From DASRAU01 sp035638075 (lineage in GTDB: Bacteria > Acidobacteriota > Polarisedimenticolia > Gp22-AA2), in NCBI GenBank assembly GCA_035638075.1, contig DASRAU010000002.1, positions 1-63,938 on the forward strand: a stretch of DNA of 63,938 nt. Direction: 5' to 3'. The notes beneath the pieces are model-generated. The model had not been told where the DNA came from and made no database searches. It saw only the letters and a program-made list of their open reading frames with translations. Of the stretch, positions 41,880 to 51,328 are shown one piece after another; positions within the stretch are counted from its first letter, which is position 1, and every line of letters begins with the position of its first letter. The translations under genes were made by a program, and so were the position numbers.

Positions 41880-42460
41880 GACTCCACCTCGGTCGGCCTC
41901 TTCCACGACGCCCGTCCCGGGAGCGGGCCCTTCCGCCCGAGGCGCTCGCGGCACTCCAGTCTCAATCGGTGGATGCGCGACTTGATGGCGCTCTCGGTCA
42001 CCCCGAAGCGGCGCGCCAGCTCGGCGTAGGTCAGACCCTCGACGAACACCAGGCGCAGCAGCTCGCGCGACTCCGCCGGGAGCGCGGCGAACGCCTCGAG
42101 GTTGCGCGCGTGCTCCTCGTCGAGCAGGAGCGACTCCTCCGGTCCGGACCAGCGCTCCGGCGACGGCAGCGCCTCGAAGTCGATGCGCACCTCCGTCCGC
42201 TTGCGGCGGATGTGCTCGAGGCAGACGAACTTCGCCACCTGCTGGACGTAGGTGCGCAGCGTCGCTTCGCCGCGGAAGCGGCCCGCGGTGACGTTCTCGA
42301 CCACCCGGCTCAGCGCCTCCTGGGCGAGATCGCGCTCGACGTCGCGGCCGCGGAACCGGAACGCCCGCACGACCGAGCGAATCGCGGCACGCACCTCGGC
42401 GACGGTCTCGGGGTCGCCGTCCAGGAGGGCGGCGATGGCGGCGGCGTGGTCGGAGTCCAT
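41876..42460 (-). CDS. ECF-type RNA polymerase sigma factor
   Basis: 194 residues. Region 2 spans RDLAQEALSRVVENVTAGRFRGEATLRTYVQQVAKFVCLEHIRR and region 4 is ALPAESRELLRLVFVEGLTYAELARRFGVTESAIKSRIHRLRLECRERL, with a normal HTH. The gene is first in a three-gene cluster with its anti-sigma factor and a CHAT-TPR protein, on the minus strand, and likely regulates that cluster. No promoter motif was recognised upstream in the 215-bp gap. Confidence 0.9.
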   Translation of the reverse strand: MDSDHAAAIAALLDGDPETVAEVRAAIRSVVRAFRFRGRDVERDLAQEALSRVVENVTAGRFRGEATLRTYVQQVAKFVCLEHIRRKRTEVRIDFEALPSPERWSGPEESLLLDEEHARNLEAFAALPAESRELLRLVFVEGLTYAELARRFGVTESAIKSRIHRLRLECRERLGRKGPLPGRASWKRPTEVES

Positions 42461-42675
42461 GACGAAGAGTGGTCGGGTCGGCCCGCTGGTTCCGTGGCTC
42501 CGTGGAAACGCCCGGCAATGTACCTCAGGAATTTCCGGATTTCAGCGAAATCCGGCGACCTTTGCCGCTTTCGAGACACTACAGAGACTCTTCACGATGG
42601 AGGCTGTGCGCGGTGCGGTCGGCGGCGACCCGCGCCGCGCGCAGCCGACGCCGTCGCGACGCTCGAGGCGAATTC

Positions 42676-45600
42676 CTAGGGCGAGCAGGTGAGGTTCGCG
42701 GAGGGGCGCGGCACGCCGGCGGAGCTCGAGCCGCTCGTGCCCTCCTGGCAGAGGTCGGCGGCGGTCACGAGGTAATAGGCGCTGCCGGCGGAGGGGGTCA
42801 CCTGGAGCTGCCGGCGGCCGTTGGCCGCGCTCGTCTGGGCGTTGCAGATCCTCGGGGCGTGGTTGTAGCCGCCGCCGAGCGTCCCCTCGTAGACATCGTA
42901 AGCGCCGGCCGCGGCGCCGAGGTCCTCGAACGAGATGACGAGATCTCCTCCAGGAACCTGGTCGACCAGCAGCGGCTGCGCCGCGGCCGGCGCCGACACT
43001 TCGGGGAGCGGCGGGCTCGTCGTCGCGGGCAGCTGGTACTGAATCGTCAGCACCGGCCCTGCCTGGCGCAGCTCCTCTTCTCCGGCGCGGAAGCGGGTCT
43101 CGTGGCGCGCCGTGCTCGTCAGCTGCAGGGCGTAGCCCTGGTCGAGCGCCGGGTTCTGCAGCCAGAAGCGCACCGCCGAGAGCACCCCGGCCCCGCCGAA
43201 CACCGTCGGCCCTCCGATGTCCGAGAGGGAGACGATGACGTCCGGGTCGAAGGCGGTGTCGCGCGTGCCGAAGTAGTCGGCGGCGTTCTGGCCGTTGACG
43301 CCGGCCGCGCGGGCGGCCGCGTTCGGCGAATTCCAGGCCTTCACGTTGAGCTCGCTCCAGGTGTATGTCGCGCCGCCGTGGCCGTTCACCGGGTTCACGG
43401 GATTCTGGGCGAGGTCCGCGCCGCCGTAGTCCCACCAGCGCTGCAGGACGCGGCGCGCCTCGATCGTCTGCGCGTCGCCGAACGACGGCTGCAGCGCGAA
43501 CGAGGCCGCGACGAGGCTGTTGGGCGAGACCACCCCGGTCGCGGCGAACGCCTGCTCCCACTCGAAGCGGACGAAGTCGGTGTTGCGCTGCGCGCCGTTG
43601 TTGTTGGAGCGCAGCCACACGGTGCCGTTGGCGCCGCCGGCGCTGCCGAACACCGTCCCCGAGTCGTGCACCGGGATGGTGAAGTTCTCGTAGCCCGAGG
43701 CGCCGAACGTGACGGTGAGCGTGTCGCCGACGACGAAGGTGCGGGTGTTCGACGCATCGACGAGGTCGAGCGCGTTGGCGACGCCTCCGGTGGCGCTGTC
43801 GGCCCGGTCGAAGATCGCCCCCTGCGGAATCAGCGCGTAGGTCACCGGCCCGCAGTCATGGTGGAGCGTGCCGGTCGTGAACGTGACACGGTCGCCGTTC
43901 TGCGGATCGAGCGTGGCGCCGAGGATCGGGACGTCCGGGCCGCCGACGGCGCGCAGGCGCCACGCCGACGGCACGGCGGCACTGGCCGACACGGTCTCGC
44001 TGAACCAGGCATCGACCCGGGTCAGGGACGCCGGCTCGACCCGCACGAGGCGCGGCGGCGCGTGATCGGCGGCGCCCCGCGCCTCCGCCGCGGTGGTGTT
44101 GCCGTCGATCGAGGCGAGGAACTCGGCGAGGTCGCGTACCTGCTCCAGGGTCAGCCCGGTGACGGTGCCGTGCGGCGCCGTGCGTCCCGGCCGGCGGAAA
44201 TCCAGGATCGCCTCCAGCAGGCTCTCGGCGTCCTTCGGCTGCGCCACGCCGGCATAAGGCGGCGAGTCCCAGACACCGACGAGCGACGGTGTGTTGACGC
44301 CCCACAGCGGCGCGCGCGTGTTCAGCTCCGCCTCGCCGGGATCGTGGCGCTCGCCGACGTCGTGGAAGGCGAGATCGACGAAGCCGGTCTCCGGCACGTG
44401 GCAGGTGGCGCAGCGCGCGTCGGCCGGCCGGCTGCCGGCGCCGTTGAAGAAGGTCGCGCCGCGCACCGCCGCCTCCGACAGCGCGCCGCCGGCGGCACGG
44501 GACGGCGAGCGCATCAGCGGCGGTAGCCCGAGGACGTAGACCGCGACATCGTCGAGATCCGGATCGCGGCCGGCGTTGGGCGGCCCCAGCTCCGGCTGCA
44601 GAAGCGCCGGCGCGATGAATCCCGTTCCCCCCATCTGCGGCCCGCGGAAGGTGTGGTCGAAGTCCTGCACCTCGTCCCGGTCGCCCGAGCGGTGCAGCTG
44701 CCCGAGCCCGGTCGCCGGGTCCTTCGGCCCCATCGACAGCCCGAGCCCGAGGATCGACTGCGTCTGCCGCGGGCCGTGCGTGCCCGGGAGGTGCTGGATG
44801 TCCCAGGCGCGCCCGTCCTGCTCCCCGTCCATGTGGCACGAGCCGCACGCGACCTTGTGGTTCGACGAGACGCGCGGGTCGGCGGAGGTGTGGAACAGCC
44901 GGTCGCCGTTGAGAAACGCCGCGCTGCGCGGCTCGGCGGTCGAGGGCGTCACGGGGATGCGGGCCACCTCGGCCGCCGACGACCAGGTCGTGATGTCGAT
45001 CTTCGAGACATCGCGCGACAGGATGTTGGCGACGTACGCGTACACGTGGCCGCCGATGGAAGCCGGCGACACCGCCACGCCCTCCGGCCGCTGCCCGACG
45101 TTCACCAGCACCGGGTTCGGGGCGACACCATCGCGGTACGGCGGCGTCGCCGCGGGGAAGACCACCAGGTTCTCGCTCAGCTCGCCGACCAGGTAGACGA
45201 TGGCGCCGTCGCTCGAGAAGGCGACGTCGTCCGGACCGGCCACGCCGAGATCCCACCCTGGTCCGATCCAGGCGGCGGTCTGCGGGTCGTGCACCTGCTT
45301 CGCCGACAGGATGATCTTGTCGGCGATGGTCCCCGGGATGCGGCGCGTCGCCAGGTCGATCTCCCGCAGCGTCGCCTGCAGGATGCCGTCGGGCGTGATG
45401 ACGGTCTGGTTGCGGTTGTCGTACTGGGTCGGCACCCAGACGCGCGTCGTTCCCGGGCGCTGGGCCAGCTGGCCGCGGAAGTTCAGGTAGCCGCCTTCGG
45501 CGATGTTGTGCGCGGGATTCGCGTCGTGCAGCCCGGCGTTGTCCTGGGGCCCGGCGCCGTCGGTGCGCTCCTGCGTCGTGACCCGCGGCCCGGGGGCCGA

Positions 45601-46188
45601 GAGATCGATCCGGCTGACGCGCGGCAGGCGATCGAGGACGTGGCGGTGGGAGATCCAGGCCGAGACGCCGTCCTCCATGAAGGCGATGCCGAGCGGGCTG
45701 CGGAAGGTGTCGAGGAGCGCCGTCACCTGGCGCGCGGCGCGATCGACGACGGCCACGCGGCTGGAGCGCAGGAGCGTGACCAGGACGCGCGACTGGTCGC
45801 GCGACAGCGCCACGCCGTACGGCCCGCTGCCCCATGGCAGATCGAGGCGCGACAGCACCGCCCCGTCCGATCCGCGCAGAACGTAGAGACGATCGGAGTC
45901 GTGGCAGGCGACCCAGACCTCGGAGCCGTCCTCGGCCACGGCCACACCGGAGGGAGCGTGCCGGATCGGCGTCCCGGTCTGCGGCAGGGGAAACTCGACG
46001 ACCGTATCGGTCGCGGTGTCGAGGCGCGACACCGAGTCGTGATCCGGGTTCACCACCCAGACGCGCGAGCCGTCCGCGGTGATCTGGATGGGGCCGCTCT
46101 TGAAGGAGCGGGCCCCGGCGGCATGCGCGGCCCCGGGAACCAGGGACAGACCGGCAGCGAAAGCGGCGACGGCGGCGAGCCTGCGCAT
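42676..46188 (-). CDS. secreted beta-propeller/cytochrome c protein with DNRLRE-like domain
   Basis: 1170 residues; ATG at 46188 starts a signal peptide (to AAHA, about 24). The first 420 residues are a YVTN-type beta-propeller (IQITADGSRVWVVNPDHDSVSRLD and similar blades). Two CxxCH haem motifs follow: CGSCH near residue 447 and CATCH near 591, in a di-haem peroxidase-like arrangement. The region 750-1080 contains FGASGYENFTIPVHDSGTVFGSAG and STARHETRFRAGEEELRQAGPVLTIQY, resembling DNRLRE/disaggregatase-like domains. Last 80 residues resemble an FN3 domain. Likely periplasmic electron-transfer or oxidative enzyme acting with its propeller; substrate unknown. Confidence 0.7.
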   Translation of the reverse strand: MRRLAAVAAFAAGLSLVPGAAHAAGARSFKSGPIQITADGSRVWVVNPDHDSVSRLDTATDTVVEFPLPQTGTPIRHAPSGVAVAEDGSEVWVACHDSDRLYVLRGSDGAVLSRLDLPWGSGPYGVALSRDQSRVLVTLLRSSRVAVVDRAARQVTALLDTFRSPLGIAFMEDGVSAWISHRHVLDRLPRVSRIDLSAPGPRVTTQERTDGAGPQDNAGLHDANPAHNIAEGGYLNFRGQLAQRPGTTRVWVPTQYDNRNQTVITPDGILQATLREIDLATRRIPGTIADKIILSAKQVHDPQTAAWIGPGWDLGVAGPDDVAFSSDGAIVYLVGELSENLVVFPAATPPYRDGVAPNPVLVNVGQRPEGVAVSPASIGGHVYAYVANILSRDVSKIDITTWSSAAEVARIPVTPSTAEPRSAAFLNGDRLFHTSADPRVSSNHKVACGSCHMDGEQDGRAWDIQHLPGTHGPRQTQSILGLGLSMGPKDPATGLGQLHRSGDRDEVQDFDHTFRGPQMGGTGFIAPALLQPELGPPNAGRDPDLDDVAVYVLGLPPLMRSPSRAAGGALSEAAVRGATFFNGAGSRPADARCATCHVPETGFVDLAFHDVGERHDPGEAELNTRAPLWGVNTPSLVGVWDSPPYAGVAQPKDAESLLEAILDFRRPGRTAPHGTVTGLTLEQVRDLAEFLASIDGNTTAAEARGAADHAPPRLVRVEPASLTRVDAWFSETVSASAAVPSAWRLRAVGGPDVPILGATLDPQNGDRVTFTTGTLHHDCGPVTYALIPQGAIFDRADSATGGVANALDLVDASNTRTFVVGDTLTVTFGASGYENFTIPVHDSGTVFGSAGGANGTVWLRSNNNGAQRNTDFVRFEWEQAFAATGVVSPNSLVAASFALQPSFGDAQTIEARRVLQRWWDYGGADLAQNPVNPVNGHGGATYTWSELNVKAWNSPNAAARAAGVNGQNAADYFGTRDTAFDPDVIVSLSDIGGPTVFGGAGVLSAVRFWLQNPALDQGYALQLTSTARHETRFRAGEEELRQAGPVLTIQYQLPATTSPPLPEVSAPAAAQPLLVDQVPGGDLVISFEDLGAAAGAYDVYEGTLGGGYNHAPRICNAQTSAANGRRQLQVTPSAGSAYYLVTAADLCQEGTSGSSSAGVPRPSANLTCSP

Positions 46189-46248
46189 CCGGTTCTTCTT
46201 ACGCCCGGTGGGCCCGCCGCGCAACGTGAATCGGAGGCGGCCGGTCGA

Positions 46249-47079
46249 CTACCTCCCGCCGGGAGCCCCGGGGGCCGGGGAGGCCGGGCGCTGGGTCTCG
46301 AGCCAGGCGAGCCCCTGGCTGATGCGGTTGAAGAAGATGTCGCGCACCTCGTGGAACTGCCTGTCGCCGCCCGGCACGGTGGCCCTTTTGTGGGGGCCGC
46401 GCACCTGGGTCTCGAGGGTGGCGGCCTGGCTGCCCGTGTCCAGCTCGCCTTCGACGAAGGCGACCGGGAACGACGGTGGCAGGCGCTTCAGCTCCTGGCC
46501 GGTGTCGAACGACTCGTCCGGCGGCGACGGGACGGTCTCCATCTGGAGAGAGACCCGGTAGATGAAGGCGCTGGGGGCGTTCGGACCGATGAGCAGGGCG
46601 CCGGCGAACCCCTCGGCGCCGCCGCGGTTGAGCATGTACGGAATGACCTCGCCGCCCCAGCCGTACCCGAGGAGGAGCACCGGCGCCGTGGTCGGCCTGC
46701 CCGCCTTGCCGTTGGTGAACTCGCGGAACTGCTTGAGATCGAGCGACCAGTCGTTCGATTCCATCCGGCGCTGGAAGTACTCGGTGGAATCGATGCCGAC
46801 GACGAGACGGCCCTCGGCGGCGAGGGACGCGCAGGTCTGCTCCTGCAGCGGCCGCCAGCCCCAGTCGCCGACCAGGAAGATGACCGGCAAAAGGTCCGGC
46901 CGCGACATCGTCGGCGCGTACACCGAGACGGTCACCTGCGAATTCATTTTCATTCGCAGCGTGGACGTGGACGGCCGGATCGCGTCGGCCGGCGGGGGCT
47001 TCGGCGCATCGGCCGCCTGTGCGGCCGCGGCCGGCGACACGGCGAGCGCGAGCGACAGCAGGAGACGGGCGGATGTCAC
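46249..47079 (-). CDS. VirJ/AcvB-like alpha/beta-hydrolase lacking the nucleophile
   Basis: 276 residues from the GTG at 47079, which shares one base with the TAG of the glutamate dehydrogenase gene. A signal peptide (to about residue 22) precedes an alpha/beta-hydrolase fold: LLPVIFLVGDWGW, VVGIDSTEYFQ, APVLLLGYGWGGEVIPYML, FAGALLIGP. The GxSxG elbow reads GYGWG, so the catalytic Ser is Gly. The C-terminal VFPV-like EGELDTG loop and a late His (HEVRD) are present. VirJ-like proteins of this family bind lipids or assist secretion in Agrobacterium-type systems. Here hydrolysis is doubtful and binding more likely. Confidence 0.65.
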   Translation of the reverse strand: MTSARLLLSLALAVSPAAAAQAADAPKPPPADAIRPSTSTLRMKMNSQVTVSVYAPTMSRPDLLPVIFLVGDWGWRPLQEQTCASLAAEGRLVVGIDSTEYFQRRMESNDWSLDLKQFREFTNGKAGRPTTAPVLLLGYGWGGEVIPYMLNRGGAEGFAGALLIGPNAPSAFIYRVSLQMETVPSPPDESFDTGQELKRLPPSFPVAFVEGELDTGSQAATLETQVRGPHKRATVPGGDRQFHEVRDIFFNRISQGLAWLETQRPASPAPGAPGGR

Positions 47080-48344
47080 TACGGATAGATGCCGCGGATG
47101 CGGGTCGCCTCGGCGACGCGCCCGACCGCCAGGATGTAGGCGGCGGTGCGCATGTGGACGCCGTACTTCTTCGCGTTCCCGAGCACCTCGTGGAAAGAGC
47201 GCTTCATGATCTTCTCGAGGTGCTCGTTGACCTGCTGCTCCTCCCAGAAGAAGGACTGCAGCGACTGCACCCACTCGAAGTAGGACACCGTCACCCCGCC
47301 GGCGTTCGCCAGGATGTCGGGGATGAGGAACACGCCGTTCTTGTGGAGGATGTCGTCGGCCATCGGCGTGGTCGGCCCGTTGGCCGCCTCGGCGACGATC
47401 TTCGCCTTGATGCGCCCGGCGTTCTCGGCGGTGATCTGGTTCTCCAGCGCCGCCGGCACCAGGACGTCGCACTCCAGCTCGAGCAGCTTTTCGTTGGTGA
47501 TCGGGTCGGCTTCGGAGTAACCCTCGAGCGAGCCGGTCCGCTCCTTGTGCGCTTCGACAGCGGCGCAGTCGAGCCCTTTCGGATTGTGGATGCCGCCGTG
47601 GCTGTCGGACACCGCGATGACCGTGGCGCCGTCCTCGCGCAGGAGACGCGCCGCGATGCAGCCGGCGTTGCCGTAGCCCTGCACCGCGACCTTCGCCCCC
47701 TTGAGCGGGATGCTCTTCTCCTTGCACGCCTCGCGCACCACGAACTGGCAGCCGCGCGCCGTCGCCTCGTTGCGCCCCTGCGAGCCGCCGATGATCAGCG
47801 GCTTCCCGGTGACGACGCCGAGGACCGTCTCCCCCGCCGTCATGGAGTAGGTGTCCATGATCCACGCCATCGTCTGGGCGTTGGTGTAGACGTCCGGCGC
47901 CGGGATGTCGCGCTCGGGGCCGATGATGACGCTGATCTCCGAGGCGTAGCGGCGCGTCATGTTCTCGAGCTCGCGCTGCGACATGTTCTTCGGGTCGCAG
48001 ACGATGCCGCCCTTGCCACCGCCGTACGGGATGCCGACCGTGGCGCATTTCCAGGTCATCCACGACGCCAGCGCCTTCACCTCGTCGAGCGTGACCTGGG
48101 GGTGATAGCGGATGCCGCCCTTCGCCGGCCCGCGCGCCATGCTGTGCTGCACGCGGTAGCCCTCGAAGACGTGGATCGACCCGTCGTCCATCTTGGTGGG
48201 GACCGAGACGATGAGCTGGCGCTTCGGCATCTTGAGGACGCCGTGCAGCCACGGCTCGAGCTTCAGGTGCCCGGCGGCCGTGTCGAACTGCTGCATCGCG
48301 ATGTGGAACGGATTGAGGACTTCCTTCGTCGCCGCCGTGGCCAT
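47079..48344 (-). CDS. gdhA: glutamate dehydrogenase
   Basis: 421 residues. The ATG at 48344 has GGAGG nine bases upstream; an ATG seven codons earlier is possible. Motifs are intact: MARGPAKGGIRYHP, the catalytic PYGGGKGGI with the active Lys, and the NAD(P) site VQGYGNAG in a Rossmann fold. The C-terminal part with ANAGGVTVSYFEWVQ is typical. It catalyses the reversible conversion of 2-oxoglutarate and ammonium to glutamate. Cofactor preference (NAD versus NADP) cannot be fixed here. The gene is followed directly by the VirJ-like gene (TAGTG overlap). Confidence 0.92.
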   Translation of the reverse strand: MATAATKEVLNPFHIAMQQFDTAAGHLKLEPWLHGVLKMPKRQLIVSVPTKMDDGSIHVFEGYRVQHSMARGPAKGGIRYHPQVTLDEVKALASWMTWKCATVGIPYGGGKGGIVCDPKNMSQRELENMTRRYASEISVIIGPERDIPAPDVYTNAQTMAWIMDTYSMTAGETVLGVVTGKPLIIGGSQGRNEATARGCQFVVREACKEKSIPLKGAKVAVQGYGNAGCIAARLLREDGATVIAVSDSHGGIHNPKGLDCAAVEAHKERTGSLEGYSEADPITNEKLLELECDVLVPAALENQITAENAGRIKAKIVAEAANGPTTPMADDILHKNGVFLIPDILANAGGVTVSYFEWVQSLQSFFWEEQQVNEHLEKIMKRSFHEVLGNAKKYGVHMRTAAYILAVGRVAEATRIRGIYP

Positions 48345-48466
48345 CGTCCCGATCCTCCGCGTCATCCTTGCGCTTGGGGGGCTCTTTCATACCACAGGGA
48401 TGCCGGGGAGGCCCACCGGGAAGCCCCGAACCGCCTGCGGCCGTAGTTATCTGGCGCCTTGTGTCT

Positions 48467-51049
48467 CTAGCGCTTGGGGGGGACCTCCGCGAGGGCCCGG
48501 TGGCTCTGCTCCGGGATGGCGAGGAGGGTCCCGCCGTAGAGATAGTCGCGCGTGCGCTCGAGGACCTGGTGCGGGTCCACCCGCCGGCGCGCCAGCCCCG
48601 ACTTGAGGGCCGCCTTCGCGACGGCCATCGCCACCTCCGGCACGCCCTGGAACTCGAGCGGGCGCGGCAGGATGCTCGACGGGGTCAGCTCGTAGTCGGG
48701 GATGAGCGCGGCGAGCGCGTCGGCCGCCGCGAGCAGCATGCCGTCGTCGATGTCGCGCGCCGCGACGTCGAGCGCGCCGCGCAGGATTCCGGGGAAGGCG
48801 AGCAGGTTGCTGATCGGGTTCGGCCGCTCGTGGCGCGAGGTGGCGACGACCGCCGCGCCCGCCGCCATCGCCGCGTCCGGGGCGATCTCCGGGATCGGGT
48901 ACGCCAGGGCGAAGATGATGGGCCGCTCCGCCATGCTGCGGACCGCCTCGGTCGTCAGCAGGCCGCCGCGCGACAGGCCGATGAAGACGTCCCGGCCGCG
49001 CACCACCTGCGCGAGGGAGCCCTGCAGCCGCTCCGGGTTGGTGCGCGCCGAAAGCGCGGCCTTCTCGGCGGAGAGATTGGCGCGCCCGTCGAAGAGCGCC
49101 CCCTTGGCGTCGCACAGGACGATGTCCTCGAGGCCGGCCGCGAGCAGCAGCCGCGCCACCGCCGCGCCGCCCGCGCCGGCGCCGTTGATGACGACGCGCA
49201 TGCGCTCCGGCTCGCGCCCGGTCAGGCGCGCGGCGTTCATGAGCGCCGCGAGCACCACGACGGCGGTGCCGTGCTGCGCGTCGTGGAAGATGGGGATCTC
49301 GGTGGACTGGCGCAGCAGCCGCTCGATCTCGAAGCAGGCCGGGGTGGCGATCCCCTCGAGGAGCACGCCGCCGAGCGCCGGGGCGAGCGCCCGCACCAGC
49401 GTCACCACCTCGACCGGCTCGCGCGCCTCGATCGACAGCGGCATCGCCTCGATGCCGGCGAAGGTCTTCAGGAGGACGCACTTGCCCTCGATCATCGGCA
49501 GCGCCGCCAGCGCGCCGACCGGGCCGAGCGTCGGCACCGCGGTGCCGTCGGTGACCACGGCGACGAGGTTCCCCTTGGTGGTGTACTCCCAGACGTTCAT
49601 CGGGTCGGCGAGGATCTCCTTCACCGGCACCGCCACGCCCGGGGTCGCGATGACGCCGAGCATCAGCTCGTCCTTGAGCGGCAGCTTCGCGGCGACGCCC
49701 AGCGCGCCGCGGTAGCGGCGGTGCAGATCGAGCGCCTCGTCGCCGATCGACCGGCGCTGGCCGCGCTCCACCGGCCGCGACGGGTGCTCGAGGAGCGCGG
49801 TGTCTCCCTCGTACACCAGGTGCCGCGTCTGCTCGCCGATCTCGTCCGGGTGGACGTCGTCGGCCGCGACGCCGAGCGCCACGGCGGCGTTCGCCACCGC
49901 GCGCGCCACCGCCGGGCCGACGCGCAGGTCGAGGACGCGCGGCACGATGCGATCCGGGGCGATTTCCTTTTCCGGCACCAGCGCCGCGATGGCGTCGGCC
50001 GCGGCGATGAGCATCTCGTCGTAGACGCGCGGCGCGCGCGAATCCATCACGCCGCGCAGGATGCCGGGGAAGGCGAGCGCCACGTTCAGGCCGTGCCGGT
50101 AGTTCGCGCCGCCGGTCAGCACGACCGCGGCGCCGGCGTCACGCGCCTCGTCCGGATCGATCTCCGGCTCGGGGGTGGCCAGCGCGAAGACGACGGCGCG
50201 CGGCGCCATCGCCTTGATCATGTCGGAGGTGACGGTGCGGGCGGCCGACAGGCCGACGAAGAGATCGGCCCCGCGCAGCGCCTCGCGCACCGAGCCTTCC
50301 TTTCCCTTCGGGTTGAACTCGCGGGCGGCCGCCTCCTTGAAGCGGTTCATCCCCTCGGCGCGCCCGCCGCGGATGATGCCGTGGCGGTCGCACAACGTCA
50401 GGTCCTCGATGCCGGCGCGCCGCAGGAAGCGCGCGGCGCTGATGCCCGCCCCGCCGGCGCCGGTGATCACCGCCTTGAGCGAGCCGATCTCCTTGTTGAC
50501 GATGCGCAGGGCGTTGCGCAGCGCCGCCAGGAGGATCGCCGACGCGCCCTGCATGTCGTTGAAGAAGTACGGCACCGGCAGCTCGGCGTCGCTCATCCCC
50601 TCGAGCACTTCCTGCAGCTCGAAGGAACGCGGCGAGGCGATGTCCTCGATGGCGAAGGCGCCGAAGGTCGGCGTGAGCCGGCGGATGATCGAGGCGATCT
50701 TCCTCGGGTCGCGCTCGTCGAGGCACAGCGGGAAGGCGTCGAGACCCGCGAGCGCCTTGAACAGCACCGCCTTGCCTTCCATCACAGGGAGGGCGGCGGC
50801 GGGCCCCGCGTCGCCGTACGACAGCACCGACGAGCCGTCGGTGACGATGCCGACCGCGTTGCCGCGCATCGTCGTCGTGAAGGAAGCGGCCGGGTTCTCC
50901 TGGATCTCCTGGACCGCGGCCCCGACGCCGGGGCCGTAGACCAGCGACATCATGTACTCGTCGCGAATCGGAATCTTGCCGCGGATGGCGAGGAGACCTC
51001 GGCCGCGGCGGTAGTGGCGCAGGATTTCTTCAGGATCGAGCGGCCTCAC
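48467..51049 (-). CDS. double-length malic enzyme: active N half, degenerate C half
   Basis: 860 residues, two complete malic-enzyme units fused head to tail (about 1-425 and 430-860). Unit 1 keeps the catalytic Tyr38 (SLVYGP), Lys98, metal ligands E135 and D136 (EDI) and D165 (FFNDMQG), and the NAD site GAGGAG at 197-202. Unit 2 has A468 where Tyr is expected (VIATPG), G566 instead of Asp (LLEGI), and A591 instead of Asp in FHDAQHGT, while Lys528 and the NAD site GAGAGG at 623-628 remain. Unit 2 should therefore be inactive. Malic enzyme decarboxylates malate to pyruvate with NAD(P)H. Neighbour is glutamate dehydrogenase. Confidence 0.85.
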   Translation of the reverse strand: MRPLDPEEILRHYRRGRGLLAIRGKIPIRDEYMMSLVYGPGVGAAVQEIQENPAASFTTTMRGNAVGIVTDGSSVLSYGDAGPAAALPVMEGKAVLFKALAGLDAFPLCLDERDPRKIASIIRRLTPTFGAFAIEDIASPRSFELQEVLEGMSDAELPVPYFFNDMQGASAILLAALRNALRIVNKEIGSLKAVITGAGGAGISAARFLRRAGIEDLTLCDRHGIIRGGRAEGMNRFKEAAAREFNPKGKEGSVREALRGADLFVGLSAARTVTSDMIKAMAPRAVVFALATPEPEIDPDEARDAGAAVVLTGGANYRHGLNVALAFPGILRGVMDSRAPRVYDEMLIAAADAIAALVPEKEIAPDRIVPRVLDLRVGPAVARAVANAAVALGVAADDVHPDEIGEQTRHLVYEGDTALLEHPSRPVERGQRRSIGDEALDLHRRYRGALGVAAKLPLKDELMLGVIATPGVAVPVKEILADPMNVWEYTTKGNLVAVVTDGTAVPTLGPVGALAALPMIEGKCVLLKTFAGIEAMPLSIEAREPVEVVTLVRALAPALGGVLLEGIATPACFEIERLLRQSTEIPIFHDAQHGTAVVVLAALMNAARLTGREPERMRVVINGAGAGGAAVARLLLAAGLEDIVLCDAKGALFDGRANLSAEKAALSARTNPERLQGSLAQVVRGRDVFIGLSRGGLLTTEAVRSMAERPIIFALAYPIPEIAPDAAMAAGAAVVATSRHERPNPISNLLAFPGILRGALDVAARDIDDGMLLAAADALAALIPDYELTPSSILPRPLEFQGVPEVAMAVAKAALKSGLARRRVDPHQVLERTRDYLYGGTLLAIPEQSHRALAEVPPKR

Positions 51050-51328
51050 ATCTCACGCTTCAAGGTGATCGCATGCTACCGGCCGCCGCGCGGGATCGTC
51101 AAGCGCGCCGCTTCGCTTTCCACCCGCGCGGCGACCGTTCTTCAGGGGCAGATCACCCTGGATGGGCTCGCCGAAGCCACCGGGCGCCTGCCACTCCCTT
51201 TGTCGCAATCACGCCGCCCCAGGTTCGCGGAGGCAGGTCCCGGGAATGGAGCCCGTCCCACGGGGTGGGCCTGGAAGTGGAGCCCGTCCGCGGCGCCAAC
51301 CCCCATCGGCGCCGGGACGGATTCCCTC

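Noticed and set aside
51050..51328. Small gene in the gap between the malic enzyme and protease genes
   Set aside because: No open frame with a start, ribosome site and natural composition is seen; the gap contains a twice-repeated TGGAGCCCGTCC but nothing else recognisable.
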